NCBI GenBank assembly: GCA_963966185.1
Contig: CAWZYM010000363.1
Span: 307,501-371,500 of the forward strand
DNA length: 64,000 nucleotides
Direction: 5' to 3'
Origin: Rhabditoides inermis
Lineage: Eukaryota > Nematoda > Chromadorea > Rhabditida > Rhabditidae
Of this stretch, positions 54,204 through 64,000 are shown one piece after another. The stretch's first letter is position 1; each line of letters opens with the position of its first letter. The notes under the pieces were generated by a model. It was given only the letters and a program-made list of their open reading frames with translations, searched no databases and was not told where the DNA came from. The position numbers and the translations under genes were made by a program.

Positions 54204-56469
54204 CGACAATGTCAACCTCTTCCGCTTGTCTGTGAGGCTCTCGAAGCTCGAGTTTCGCCAGCTGACACACAAAGTCCCGGGACGAATTTTCAAGCCCCCT
54301 TTTTTATTACTTATTCCAGCAGGCGTTCTTATCGTGTTGATTACAGTGTGCGGGAAGAGAGAGAGAGAGAGAGAGGGAGAGAGAGGGGGGGGGGGGGAGA
54401 GAGAGAGGGGGAGAGAGACGAATGACTCACTGTACACTCGGATAGTGAATAGTGAACACCAAGTGTGCAAAGCAGATAGCGAGTGCGAGATTGCAAATAA
54501 GAGATAACACATCCAGCAAATGTGATAAACTATTGACGAATGGAAAAACTTTCGAAAGCTGGTTCAAACGGGATATATTGTGATATAGAAATGAACCGAC
54601 CGCCTCAAGCACGTCCCACTCCTCCTTCTCCTTCCTCCTCCGTTCCGCCTCCTCTCTCTCGTACGCGGCGCGCTCCGAGGAACGACGGTCGATCTCCCGC
54701 ACCTGGTACCTGGGAAGCAATCGCGTTCGATATCCTATCGTCGTCATTAATAGTGCAAAGGCAATTAGCCACCACCAAACTGATCTTCACATACAGTTCG
54801 CCGAATTTCGGGGTTCGCGGTCCGTCAGTACGCCAGTTATTTTGAATTTTGAGCGCGCAAAATTTCCCGCCAAATTATCGCGCACGTCTCGTTGTCGTTG
54901 TCTTGCACTTTGATTTGTCTCTTCTATTAACCAGCATTTATGCTTCTAAAAATATGAATATAGCGAAATGATGGAAGCTCACATGTTCATCTCGTCCTCC
55001 CTCCGCTGTCTCTCCCGTTCCTTGGCGGCCTCATTGCGGGTGGCTCTGTTGCTCTCCTCGAGTGCCAGCTGCATCTCCGCCGACTCGGCCGCCTCCAGCA
55101 CCACCGCCATGTGGTCGACCGTCTGGAAGTAGAGGTCACATTCAACTTTTGCTGGAGATCCTCAGCAAGATCTCACAACTCTACCGCACTTTCGGAAAGA
55201 TCCTCAGAACCATCTACCGCCATGTGGTCAACCGACTGTAAAGTAGAGGTCACATTCAACTTTTGCTAGCAAAAGATAAGATCTCAGAACAGCCGCGCAC
55301 CGCGCACCCTCAGAAAGATCCCCTGAAAGATCCTCAGCAAGATCTCACAACGCTACCGCACTTTCAGAACGATCCTCAGAAAGTGTCTTTTTGTATCATA
55401 AATCGGCTTTTTGATATATAATCGAGTCTGACCTCGCCTTGAAGTAGAAATCATATTCAACTGTTACTGGCAAAAGATCGTCAGCAAGATCTCACAACGC
55501 TACCGCACTTTCAGAAAGATCCTCAGAACCATCTACCGCCACCGACTGCAACATTCATCACACCTCCCCCAACACCCATCTACGTCAAACATTGATGGTG
55601 AAAGCATATTCAATGAAATGGCCCATGATTCATCTAGACGTATACTGCCATCGATCAGTGCCTTGCTCACCTCGTTGGCAGCGCTCGCCTCGGCGCCGTT
55701 GATGATCTCATCGATGAGGTGCGAGCGGTACTGCTCGATCACCGGCTGACGACACTAGAACGGAACGTATGTAAAATATACGGCAGCGAGGGGGGGAGGC
55801 TATTCATTCGGACAGGTAACTGTTCATTCGGACAACTGCAAACTGCAGATATAAAAAAGCTATAGACATACATAAGCTATAGACCAATATAGTACCAATA
55901 TAGACAATTGTAGCTATAAAGCTATAAAAATATACATGAATAAGAATGGATTGTCTATAGACCGGGATAGACATCAACTAGCCGAACCCACTCACCTGCG
56001 GGCAGGTGGTTTTGGTGCGGCGCCAGGTGGTGATGCACTCCTCGCAGTAGTGGTGCATGCACGGCACCAGCCTGAAATTGCGAGGCTCAACTATCAAGTT
56101 CAAGCGCAGGTGCAAATGTTTATCAAGAGTCATTATATCTGAATAAGACATCTTGACATCATAATCATGCAGTGCTCGGAATTTAGGCGGAAAGACTAAA
56201 TCATACGTTTCATTGATTATACGCGTCACATCACCGTTACTTCACACATGTTTCATGCGCTGGACACTGGGCAGAACGAATATCTACGAGATGACGTTTA
56301 TTTGAAAATGAAAACAAACAAACAAACAAGCAAACAACTCACGCGACGGCAGTGCTCATCTGGTTGGTGCAGATGGAGCATTCGAGCGACTTGGCCAGCG
56401 AAGACTCGGACTGAAACGAGCATACCACCGAAAGTACAATGGCCAATAGAATAAACTGACCTGAGGCAT
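52118..56469 (-). CDS. RING1: RING, coiled coil and five Nab2-type CCCH fingers
   Basis: Thirteen exons join in frame to 361 residues: 56461-56469, 56343-56410, 55996-56071, 55671-55754, 54983-55122, 54601-54709, 53907-53996, 53465-53563, 53298-53371, 52953-53073, 52563-52633, 52246-52303 and 52118-52204. A C3HC4 RING (CSIC, CMHHYCEEC, CPQC) occupies about residues 10-53. An Arg/Glu coiled coil (RRSSERAAYEREEAERRRKE) follows to ~190, then a Gln/Pro/Ala linker. Five fingers of C-x5-C-x4/5-C-x3-H type come next: CRFWPDCTRGAECLFIH, CKLQSMCPSPSTCLYLH, CMAGAACSTHACPLIH, CKHKGACRNQHCKFSH and CRFGESCSRDSCTFSH. This spacing is that of Nab2/ZC3H14 poly(A)-RNA-binding fingers. A RING-type E3 ligase directed to polyadenylated RNPs is an inference. 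Confidence 0.88.
54010..54200. repeat. (CT)n tract in RING1 intron
   Basis: Long CT-rich repeat immediately next to the exon-7 acceptor of RING1 (GA on the coding strand). A second GA/G-rich tract lies at 54358-54418. Confidence 0.9.
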
Positions 56470-56559
56470 GTTGGAATGAGAGTGGACACAGACGGCACGC
56501 TCTGTAAAAGCGAGATGTTGTTGTTATTACACACTCGATCAAACGCAAAAGGGCGAGGC

Positions 56560-56596
<37 letters not shown>

Positions 56597-56968
56597 GACA
56601 GTGTGTGCGATTGAGAAATAGTTACCCGCCGCTCGCTTCAACCCGCGATAACAGTTCACTTTCGTTTTTTTTGTGTGTTCTATCAATCTCAGTTCGCAAA
56701 TGGTTTTTCACATTTTATCAACTTACTAGGCAATGATTAAGCAAGTATTAAAAAAAAATTCTGCTGTAAATTGAAGAGAAAATGAAATATTTTTGTACGC
56801 TACTATGAACTATTTCTCGGTATACGACGCAACGTTATACTTCTTTTTTCTCTCACTTTTTTCGATTTGTTATTTATGTGCGATCATCACATTTTTTTGT
56901 TTTGAAATGCTTAATTTGTTTGCATAAATTTTCTACTGAGTGTTTCCAGATCCCCCTCTCTCCCCACT

Positions 56969-57213
56969 GCAATTCACACTGAACAAAGAAGATTCGACGC
57001 GCGGCGCGTTCCGTCGAGAAATCATTTTCCTCAAATTGCCACGCACTCTCGCTCACTCTCGTTTCTTTTCCACCCTCGCGCCGTCTGCCGTCTCTCTAAT
57101 CACGCGTTCTCTCGCGCACTCTCTGTTTCAATCAGTAGAATGAGTCTCGAAACGTAACCGCACTAAAACGATTTGTCATCATGCCGCTTCTCTTCAGTTG
57201 TGAATTGCCGTGC
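56969..57213 (+). promoter_or_regulatory. RING2 upstream region
   Basis: Begins about 30 bases before the RING2 ATG and extends upstream. It is shared in direct orientation with 3544-3783, in front of the left RING1. Contains GACGCGCGGCGCGTTCCG and several CTCTCGC elements. RING1 and RING2 are transcribed divergently here. Confidence 0.5.
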
Positions 57214-57241
57214 TCCCATTTATCTACTCACCGAAGCCGTC

Positions 57242-60200
57242 ATGGCAACCACTCATGGAGACAAGGTAAGCAAGCAAGGGGAATGAGAGAATCGATCAAT
57301 AATTCGATAATGATCAGCCGGCGACTCGTCTGGAGGAGTGCAGCGAGCTGTTCGCCTGTCCCATCTGCCTCGAGCGCATGGAGCAGCCAGTCGTGTGAGT
57401 TATGGGCGTTACCTGTGTTCGTTTACTTGCGGTCAGTCTCTTATAAAAAAAAGCAAATCCGCATATCCGAAATCCGAAATGTTTCGAATACGAAGAGACT
57501 GACCGCCACTTTTCTAGCAGCGCTCCCCCCCCCCCCCTTTTCCGAGACGAGCACCGTGTGAATTTTGATTTGCATTATTTGGTCATCATTGCAGTGTGAC
57601 GCCGTGCGTGCACCGCTTCTGCCAGGCGTGCTTCGACAGCTGGAAGAGGGACCACCCCACCTGTCCCATGGTCCGTTATCCTTCTGTCACAGCTATCTGA
57701 TTTCGTATAATTAACTCCTATCTATGGAATGTTCACCTAATTCTGTGTTTCTGATTTTGAAAAGAAAAGAGCCACGAAATCCGACGCGTCTGGCGCGCAG
57801 TCATTCCCTTTGGAAACTTATCTGAAATAATCCGAAGTAATTGAGATGCGTTGCAAGGCTAGAGTTCCCGCCATTTCTCCAGTTCAATTCGAATTCCCCG
57901 CACCATTCGCGCGCCATGGCGGTTTTGCACCGCTCTCACGCAAGCAGCGCAATTTGAAATATACGAAAGCAATCCTTGAACGATGCCCTGATCATCAAAC
58001 ATAATGCAGATCTCGTAAGTTGCTTGCCACAATGTATACAACGTGCTTGCGCACAAATCGTGCTTCTGGAGAACTGGAGAGGACTTTATCGCAAGTATGT
58101 CGAAGTCGTTTCAGGTAGTTTGAAGTAATTCGAAGGCAAATCCGAAAGTATTTGTAGGTCGAAGGCAAGTCGGAGTACGGAGATGTTCGGAGTAGTTTGG
58201 AGAGAATGACCATGGCCATTACATATCGAGAGAAGAGAACATCTCACCGTCTGCTCTTTCAGTGTCGCCAGCGCGTGACGGGCTCGTTCCGCGACCGGAT
58301 GGTGAACGAGGTGATGCACTCTCTACAGGAGATGCGCATCACACCCGAACAGTGAGTCGCGTTCCCATTCCCCTATGCCCCTGTTTCTCTCAACTCTCTC
58401 TCTGTTTGTAAGCAGTAAATAATGATTATCATTTTTGTACTGTCTTTTATACATTTTTGTATTCTTTTAGAGACCATTTTGGGATTGCGATTTCAGGAAG
58501 CTCACCGCCGAACAGGCCGCCTACGAGGCCGAGGAGAAGGTGGGATCGTGCTATCGATCGATTAGTTGATTTTATCGATCTATCGATTGCTTGGAGGCGC
58601 GTCGCGAGCATGAGCGCGCCGCGTACGAGGCGGTGGAACAGGCGAGACGCGACAAGGACAAGAGCGACTACGACAACGCAAAGAAGTTCAAAATGGTGGG
58701 TGGGCGATCGATTAAGTAGACGTCAGAATCGACTTTTGCTGGCAAAAGACCCTCAGAAAGATCTCAGAACGCGCCCCCACCCTCAGAAAGATCCTCAGAA
58801 AGTGCTTCTTTGTATTAGAAAGCGGCGTTTCGATACATAATCGAGTCTGACCTCGCATTTATCGATCAGTTGCATGGATGTCTGTTCCGCATGGTTGACG
58901 AATCATCAATCTCATCACAGTTTCATCGATATCCATCTCATTCTGTTCTTTTGTTTCGACTAAATTAGAAAAAAAGATCATCGATAAAGTAATAATCGTC
59001 TCAAATCATACGAAATCGCATAACATGATGGGTGAAAGGTGATAGCGGGAGGCTATGCTCTCTTTTTTTATTTAGATGGTTGAATTCGGAGTACTAGTTG
59101 AAAACAAAATAGGGTTCTTGGGGGGATTTTTCCTATGTGTCTCTATACTCTTTTTTATTTAGCATTAACATGATCATGTTTGCGGTTCCGAATAAACATT
59201 TGATTTGGGTAACGACGACTTTGATGAAATGGCCGTTGCAGCACTCTGCTCTTCCGGAGTCGCAGCTGCCTGGGAAAATCTGCCAGCGCTGTCGCTACTA
59301 CCCCGCGTGTCGCGTCGAAGACTGCCCCTATGTGCACCCCAGTGTGCCCTGTCGGTCAGTCATCGTCGAACTCACGCGATCCATTGATCCATAGTGTTTA
59401 TAAATTTCTAATACACAGCAACTTAGCAACGATGGCGTTTGCGGCTGCTTGTCAAAGTGGTGAATTGGAGAGAGGCTAGAAGACAAAATCGCCGGAGAGG
59501 ATATATAAAATAGAGATATATTACAGATATAGATATAGATGTATATATTATAACCAACTACAGTCCAGGGAATATTTAGTTCCGCCGCCACTCCGCACGT
59601 CCGTCCCGCATTCGAAAATTGCGCGCGCGCGAAAATTGGAACGTGAATTTATTCGCGTGCTCTCGCATGTCTATCGATTTTTGCCGCCTCGCACTCTGCG
59701 CTCCCTACTGGCGGCTGACTGATTTGCCCACCCACTGTATTGACAGCGGGACAGCGCATTCTTTTGCAGCGCGTACCCCTCGTGTCCGTTCGACTCTCGC
59801 TGTCTGTACCTCCACCCGTGTCGGTTCGGAGCCGCCTGCAAGCGAACCGACTGCGCATATCAGCATGATGCGGTCGGTGGGGTGATTCGGTGATTTATAT
59901 GCAAATGTAATATTTAATATGATGATTTTGGATAGGGTTCGATTATATTTCGATCAATAACCTCTTTCTAGAAGCCGCCCGAGTCTCCTAGCGCCTCGAC
60001 CGCTCAGAAAACCGGCGGAAAGAAGGTGGATCACTGTCAATGTCCTCATATCTCACTCACTCACTCACTCACTCACTCACTCACTCACTAACTCACTCAC
60101 TCTTTCACTCACTCACTCTCACTCACTCACACACTCACACTCACTACTTTGTCTACCCCAGTCCGTTCAGTGGCATCGCGCGCCGGCGGCCGTTCCCTCA

Positions 60201-60957
60201 GCGTCTCTGCCTGTCCCTGTCTCCCCTCGCCTCCTCCCGCCGCCCCTCTCCCGCCTCCCCTCAGGAGACTGCCTCTACGCCGCCAAGTGCACCAGGCCCG
60301 GATGCGCGCTCAGACACCCGGTGAGCTTGTTATCTGGTACTCAGTTAGTATATTACTTGTTACAGTGAGTGGGCAAATCAGTTGCCGCCAGTAGAGAGCG
60401 CAGAGTGAACAGAGTGCGAGGCGGCAAAAATCGATAGACATGCGAGAGCACGCGAATAAATTCGCATTCAAGCTTTGGCGCGCGCACAATTTTCAAATGC
60501 GGGACGGACGAGCGGAGTGGTGGCGGAACTAAATATTCCCTGGACTGTAGTTACTTATCAATCAGAAAGTGCTTTGTGCGCTCACTTAGTACGCATCTCT
60601 CACTATATTTGTCTGTGTGTCTGACATCTCTGTGTTTCGCGGTTTTGCCTCAAAATTGCCCTTTCACCCAAATGATGATATCTACGCGCATATGAGATCA
60701 ATTATGGCGCTTATAAGTTGTGATGTAATCAAAATCAAATTAATCAATAGTTTATCCGAAATCGTAAACATGATCATGACACGCTGTCCTGAATTCGATT
60801 CATCTGCATTGTGTTGCAGGACTGTCGCTTCGGGACTCGCTGCACTCTGCGTGACAAGTGCAGGTTCTACCACGCTCCCTCACCCGCACTGTCCGCTCCC
60901 CGCCGTCGTACTAATGCCCACTCTTCGTCCGCCAAGGGCGCGACTAGGCTAGTCTGA
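57242..60957 (+). CDS. RING2: RING and five Nab2-type CCCH fingers
   Basis: Exons 57242-57265, 57318-57394, 57595-57670, 58263-58351, 58497-58539, 58597-58695, 59242-59354, 59770-59872, 59972-60025, 60162-60320 and 60820-60957 join in frame to 324 residues. An N-terminal C3HC4 RING (CPIC, CVHRFCQAC, CPMC) spans about residues 22-60. A Glu/Ala/Arg-rich helix follows (AAYEAEEKEARREHERAA). Five fingers follow: CRYYPACRVEDCPYVH, CRAYPSCPFDSRCLYLH, CRFGAACKRTDCAYQH, CLYAAKCTRPGCALRH and CRFGTRCTLRDKCRFYH, with a Pro-rich linker before the fourth. It has the same architecture as RING1, so the two are divergently transcribed paralogues. Intron 9 contains an (ACTC)n repeat. Only the last exon persists in the left arm. 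Confidence 0.88.
60045..60140. repeat. (ACTC)n repeat in RING2 intron 9
   Basis: ACTCACTCACTC tetranucleotide tract just upstream of exon 10. Confidence 0.95.
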
Positions 60958-61195
60958 AGCCCGGCAAGCCAATGTCGATGTGGCAATTTGTTCTGACTGA
61001 CTCTATTCGTCGTGGCATGATCGGGGGTGCAGAGTGATAAGTAGATGATGGTAGTGACACTACTTACAAAAAACACTATTCGATTGTCTTTTCAGAAGGG
61101 CACGGCCTTTCTAGATTGTCCTGATCGTGGTGACACCTAGTTGTTGTTGTGTTGTTGTGTTTATTGTGTTCCTGTGTTGATAAACATTTGTTTTT

Positions 61196-61532
61196 TTGTG
61201 AAATATGTTAGTCAGTAGCGATTTGGTGAGAGCGTGATGCATATAAATGAAATAATAATTTATTGCAGAAATACTGCGTCGCACATAAAAAAAACATCGA
61301 TGAAAAAAGCATGAAATAAATGAAAGCCTGAGAGAAATAGCCGCATTGTTGAGAAAATGACCGCAATGTAGTGACAACCTAGTTGAATCATCGTTATAGT
61401 GATGCCGTAATGATTTTATCGTTTTTAAAGTATCGAAAAAAATTTTAACGGGTTCTACCAGTCGCATGTAATCTTTTAGAACAAACTTTCCCTTCCTGTT
61501 CAGATCAATACTGTAAATAGGATCGATACGTT
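61196..61532. other. Intergenic after right arm
   Basis: AT-rich 3' flank between the convergent RING2 and RING3 genes. Similarity to the left arm ends near 61195. No gene. Confidence 0.5.
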
Positions 61533-63219
61533 TCATCGGTCGTTACAGCAAACTGCCGTCTCTTGTAATTTTTCTTGTGCGACTGTCATCGCCTCCACAG
61601 CCCAGTCGACTTGCGCTTCCGCGCCCCTCCGACGCGCGTGTTCCGCGTCGAGTTGCGCCAGCAGTCGCGCAACTTCCGCGCTCTGCTCATCGATGCGCGT
61701 CTCTTGCTGGTCCCGAGTCGCGCGCAGTTGAACTAGTTCCTTCTCTTGTCGAGTGATCTGACCAACCTGAAAAAGAGATTCTCTCCCCCTCCCCCCTCCC
61801 CCCTCTCTCTCTTTCTCTTTCTCTCTCGCTCTCACTTCCACCCCTTTATGATTCAATTTTTCACTCACCATCATCTTACTGAGTGTCGCCATTCGTTTCG
61901 ATTCCTTGCCGTTGGATCTTCTCTTCTTTTCAATATCCCGTTCCACAATTGAAATGTTTCTTTTTCCTCGATCCATTTCTTCCGTTCTCTCTTTCAACTC
62001 TCTTTTCAGTTGCATTTCGGTTTCTGAGAGGGGAGCGGTACCAGTGAAACTGAAAAATTCTACGCATATTGATTGATACGAATCATTCAACTTGTGTTGT
62101 ATTTTTAGTTTTAGCCTTCTCAATTTATAAAAAACATAATAAAAAAATAACACATACACACCGAACATTCTGGAAAGTGGATGCGAGAGTGGATTGCTCG
62201 AGAATCGAGTCTTCAGAGCGCTTGTTTTCTAAAATGTCAAATCTACTTACTTTCTTTTTCGCATACATCTTAAAAGGAATTTGTCGTAAATATTTTAACA
62301 GTTCTATATGCTAAATATCCTAGTGTGTCGTTTCCTGCCAGAATTTTCTGAAGAAGTTTCTGTTTGATACAACTTTGTTGTTATCCACTATCCACATTCC
62401 CCTCGTTACCTGGCTTGAGCGTCAAATATATCTCGAGCATTCGATCGAATGCTCGGTCGCCTCGAGGTGCGGTTCCAGAAGGTTCCGCGCGACACTGAAT
62501 AGTGATATCGAATCAAGTAGCACATGGTTATATGAACTACGGTAAGGTTACGGTAAAGTACGGTAAAACAACGCCTACTGCAAGTTCCAACTATACGGAT
62601 TTCGGTGGTCCCGCGGATGCGTACGTGTTGTTGGTGATGCTTGTAATCTCTCTCTCTCTCTCACTCTTTCTCTCTCTCTCTCTCTCCCTCTTTCTAGGAA
62701 CGCGACACTGAATCGATCAAAAAATACACACAGTTTCCCGAACTCAATAAGAAAATAATATCTTCTCACCATAGGACACGTGGTATTGTCAGTGAGCCAC
62801 TTGGACACACATCCCTTACAGAAGCGATGCATACACGGGATCATCCTGCAAACAAGACAAAGTTATTGCAAAAACTAGGCGAGAGCTGGGAAAATCGTTG
62901 TGCTATAGTGTCATAGTCTTTCTTTGATCCAGGAGCCAAAACTCGGGCCGCACTGTTCCAGCCAACGAGCCCCAAATGCCCTTTGTGGGATTGTGTTTGC
63001 TATCAAATATCCCATCTTGCTAACATTGTATACCTAACATCAGGCTGGTAAACAACATACAAAACAAACTCACATTCCAAAAGCGATTTTGTGTTTACAA
63101 CATGGCAATAATCGTGTTAGCGGTTCCGAATGAACAAATTCGACTCACACTTGTGGTTTGTGAAAGGATTCCATGCAGATCATGCACGTGAACAGATCGT
63201 CGTCCAGAGTTGCGGACAT
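61533..63219 (-). CDS. RING3: RING/coiled-coil protein
   Basis: Clear minus-strand exons: 63149-63219 and 62770-62845, which together give MSATLDDDLFTCMICMESF and CMHRFCKGCVSKW...CPM, then 62410-62494 starting CRAEPSGTAPRGDR. They form a C3HC4 RING split at the same places as in RING1 and RING2. Middle exons are uncertain (segments around 62.19-62.37 kb, including NKRSEDSILEQSTLASTFQ). The distal part has a long charged helix (ETEMQLKRELKERTEEMDRG) ending at MM before a GTGAGT donor, and a last exon starting at about 61768 (VGQITRQEKELVQLRATRD) that runs to TGA at 61533. No CCCH fingers follow. A Gly/Arg-rich simple-repeat intron (61785-61840) separates the last two exons. It is probably an E3 ligase and a third member of the RING cluster, located outside the palindrome. 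Confidence 0.75.
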
Positions 63220-63356
63220 ACTAAACTGAAAGGGTGATACATGTAAAATGAGAAAAACATGTGATAATATGGGAAAAAAGATGACAGCAATTGAAGAAAC
63301 GGTAAGCGGTAAGGACTGTACCGGGAAAAAAGGAAAAAGGGGATAGAAAGAGAAAA

Positions 63357-63395
<39 letters not shown>

Positions 63396-64000
63396 AACGA
63401 GCGCAATCTATGGAAAGTGATGAGAGAGTGTGGTGACCGAAGAGACCGCGGGGTGTTGCAGTGATAGGAGTGATGAAAGGTGGAGTGACTAAACGGCCTT
63501 TCGATATGCCCAGTAATTTCTCAATATGACTCTGACTTGACTGCTATTTGTGCTCATCGTTTCGAAATGTGTTATCACAAGTATGTATTTGTGCATGTAC
63601 ATATTTTGCAATAGCACTCGATAATCTAATCTGATAAGAGCACTCGATAATCTAATCTGATATCAGAAGTAATTTCTCATAAGAAATGTTTTGCAATAAT
63701 ACTTTTGTTATTATTTTTTCATTGAAAGTTTGCATTCATCATTTTCCATTCCTACGTACATTCTTGGTTCTTGGTTACCCATCAGTATGATGTTCATAAC
63801 GAAGTATGCATTTCTATAGTTTTTCGGGAATCGAATTAATGGGAATAATGTGATAAGAAGAATCACTCAAATCAGGGTATTGGGGTGATTCACATTTTTT
63901 AAAAGAAATTTCACTAGAAATGCACTCGATCGGCTGATTTTCTGAACACATATCACAAATGTACTAACATATTCCACATTTCCGAGTTTATTGTGCTCCC
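63220..64000. other. Upstream flank of RING3
   Basis: Contains a pure (GA)n run at 63360-63392 and, at 63608-63661, a tandem duplication of a 27-nt unit containing GCACTCGATAATCTAATCTG. The rest is AT-rich with no convincing exon. Confidence 0.5.

Overview
This is a eukaryotic, almost certainly invertebrate-animal, nuclear window. The genes are split by GT-AG introns, many only 41-60 nt long. The recognisable proteins are animal-type: a linker histone H1, a dynein light chain, a CK1/TTBK-like kinase, RING proteins and Nab2/ZC3H14-type CCCH proteins. The DNA is crowded with (GA/CT)n microsatellites, foldback/MITE-like elements, non-LTR retrotransposon 3' fragments and a Penelope-like reverse transcriptase. 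I cannot name the species.

The dominant architecture is a giant imperfect inverted repeat. The left arm (about 2.8-28.3 kb) and right arm (about 39.5-61.2 kb) carry the same gene order in opposite orientation around a unique spacer of about 11 kb. The arms align exon by exon with scattered substitutions but differ in mobile-element insertions, so they look like diverged alleles or an old duplication. Paired loci, left/right: RING1 (3.96-8.45 kb decayed / 52.1-56.5 kb intact), gene A (9.76-10.68 / 50.91-51.77 kb, both intact), histone H1 (11.8-16.0 / 46.7-50.2 kb, both intact), gene B (17.1-19.0 / 44.3-45.5 kb, both incomplete), a broken proline/arginine-rich locus (26.0-26.5 / 41.4-41.9 kb), and copies of a CCCH terminal exon with its 3' flank at both the outer and inner ends of each arm.

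Outside the arms lie a dynein light chain C-terminus (left edge) and a third RING/coiled-coil gene (right edge). The spacer holds a C2H2 zinc-finger gene, a foldback element with tRNA-like sequence in its arms, a CK1/TTBK-like kinase, a LINE fragment interrupted by a hAT-type MITE with a clean 8-bp target duplication, and an unidentified multi-exon membrane-protein locus.

The most unusual items are: (1) genes fusing an N-terminal RING and coiled coil to five Nab2-type CCCH fingers; (2) a 3.1-kb left-arm-only insertion carrying a Penelope-like RT plus an intron-containing antisense gene for an unrecognised 248-residue basic protein; (3) a family of tiny introns sharing GTATACGGTA-like ends in two genes, resembling introners, plus a kinase intron built around a perfect 22-bp hairpin; and (4) the palindrome itself. 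A haplotype-joining assembly error is a serious alternative for the palindrome.
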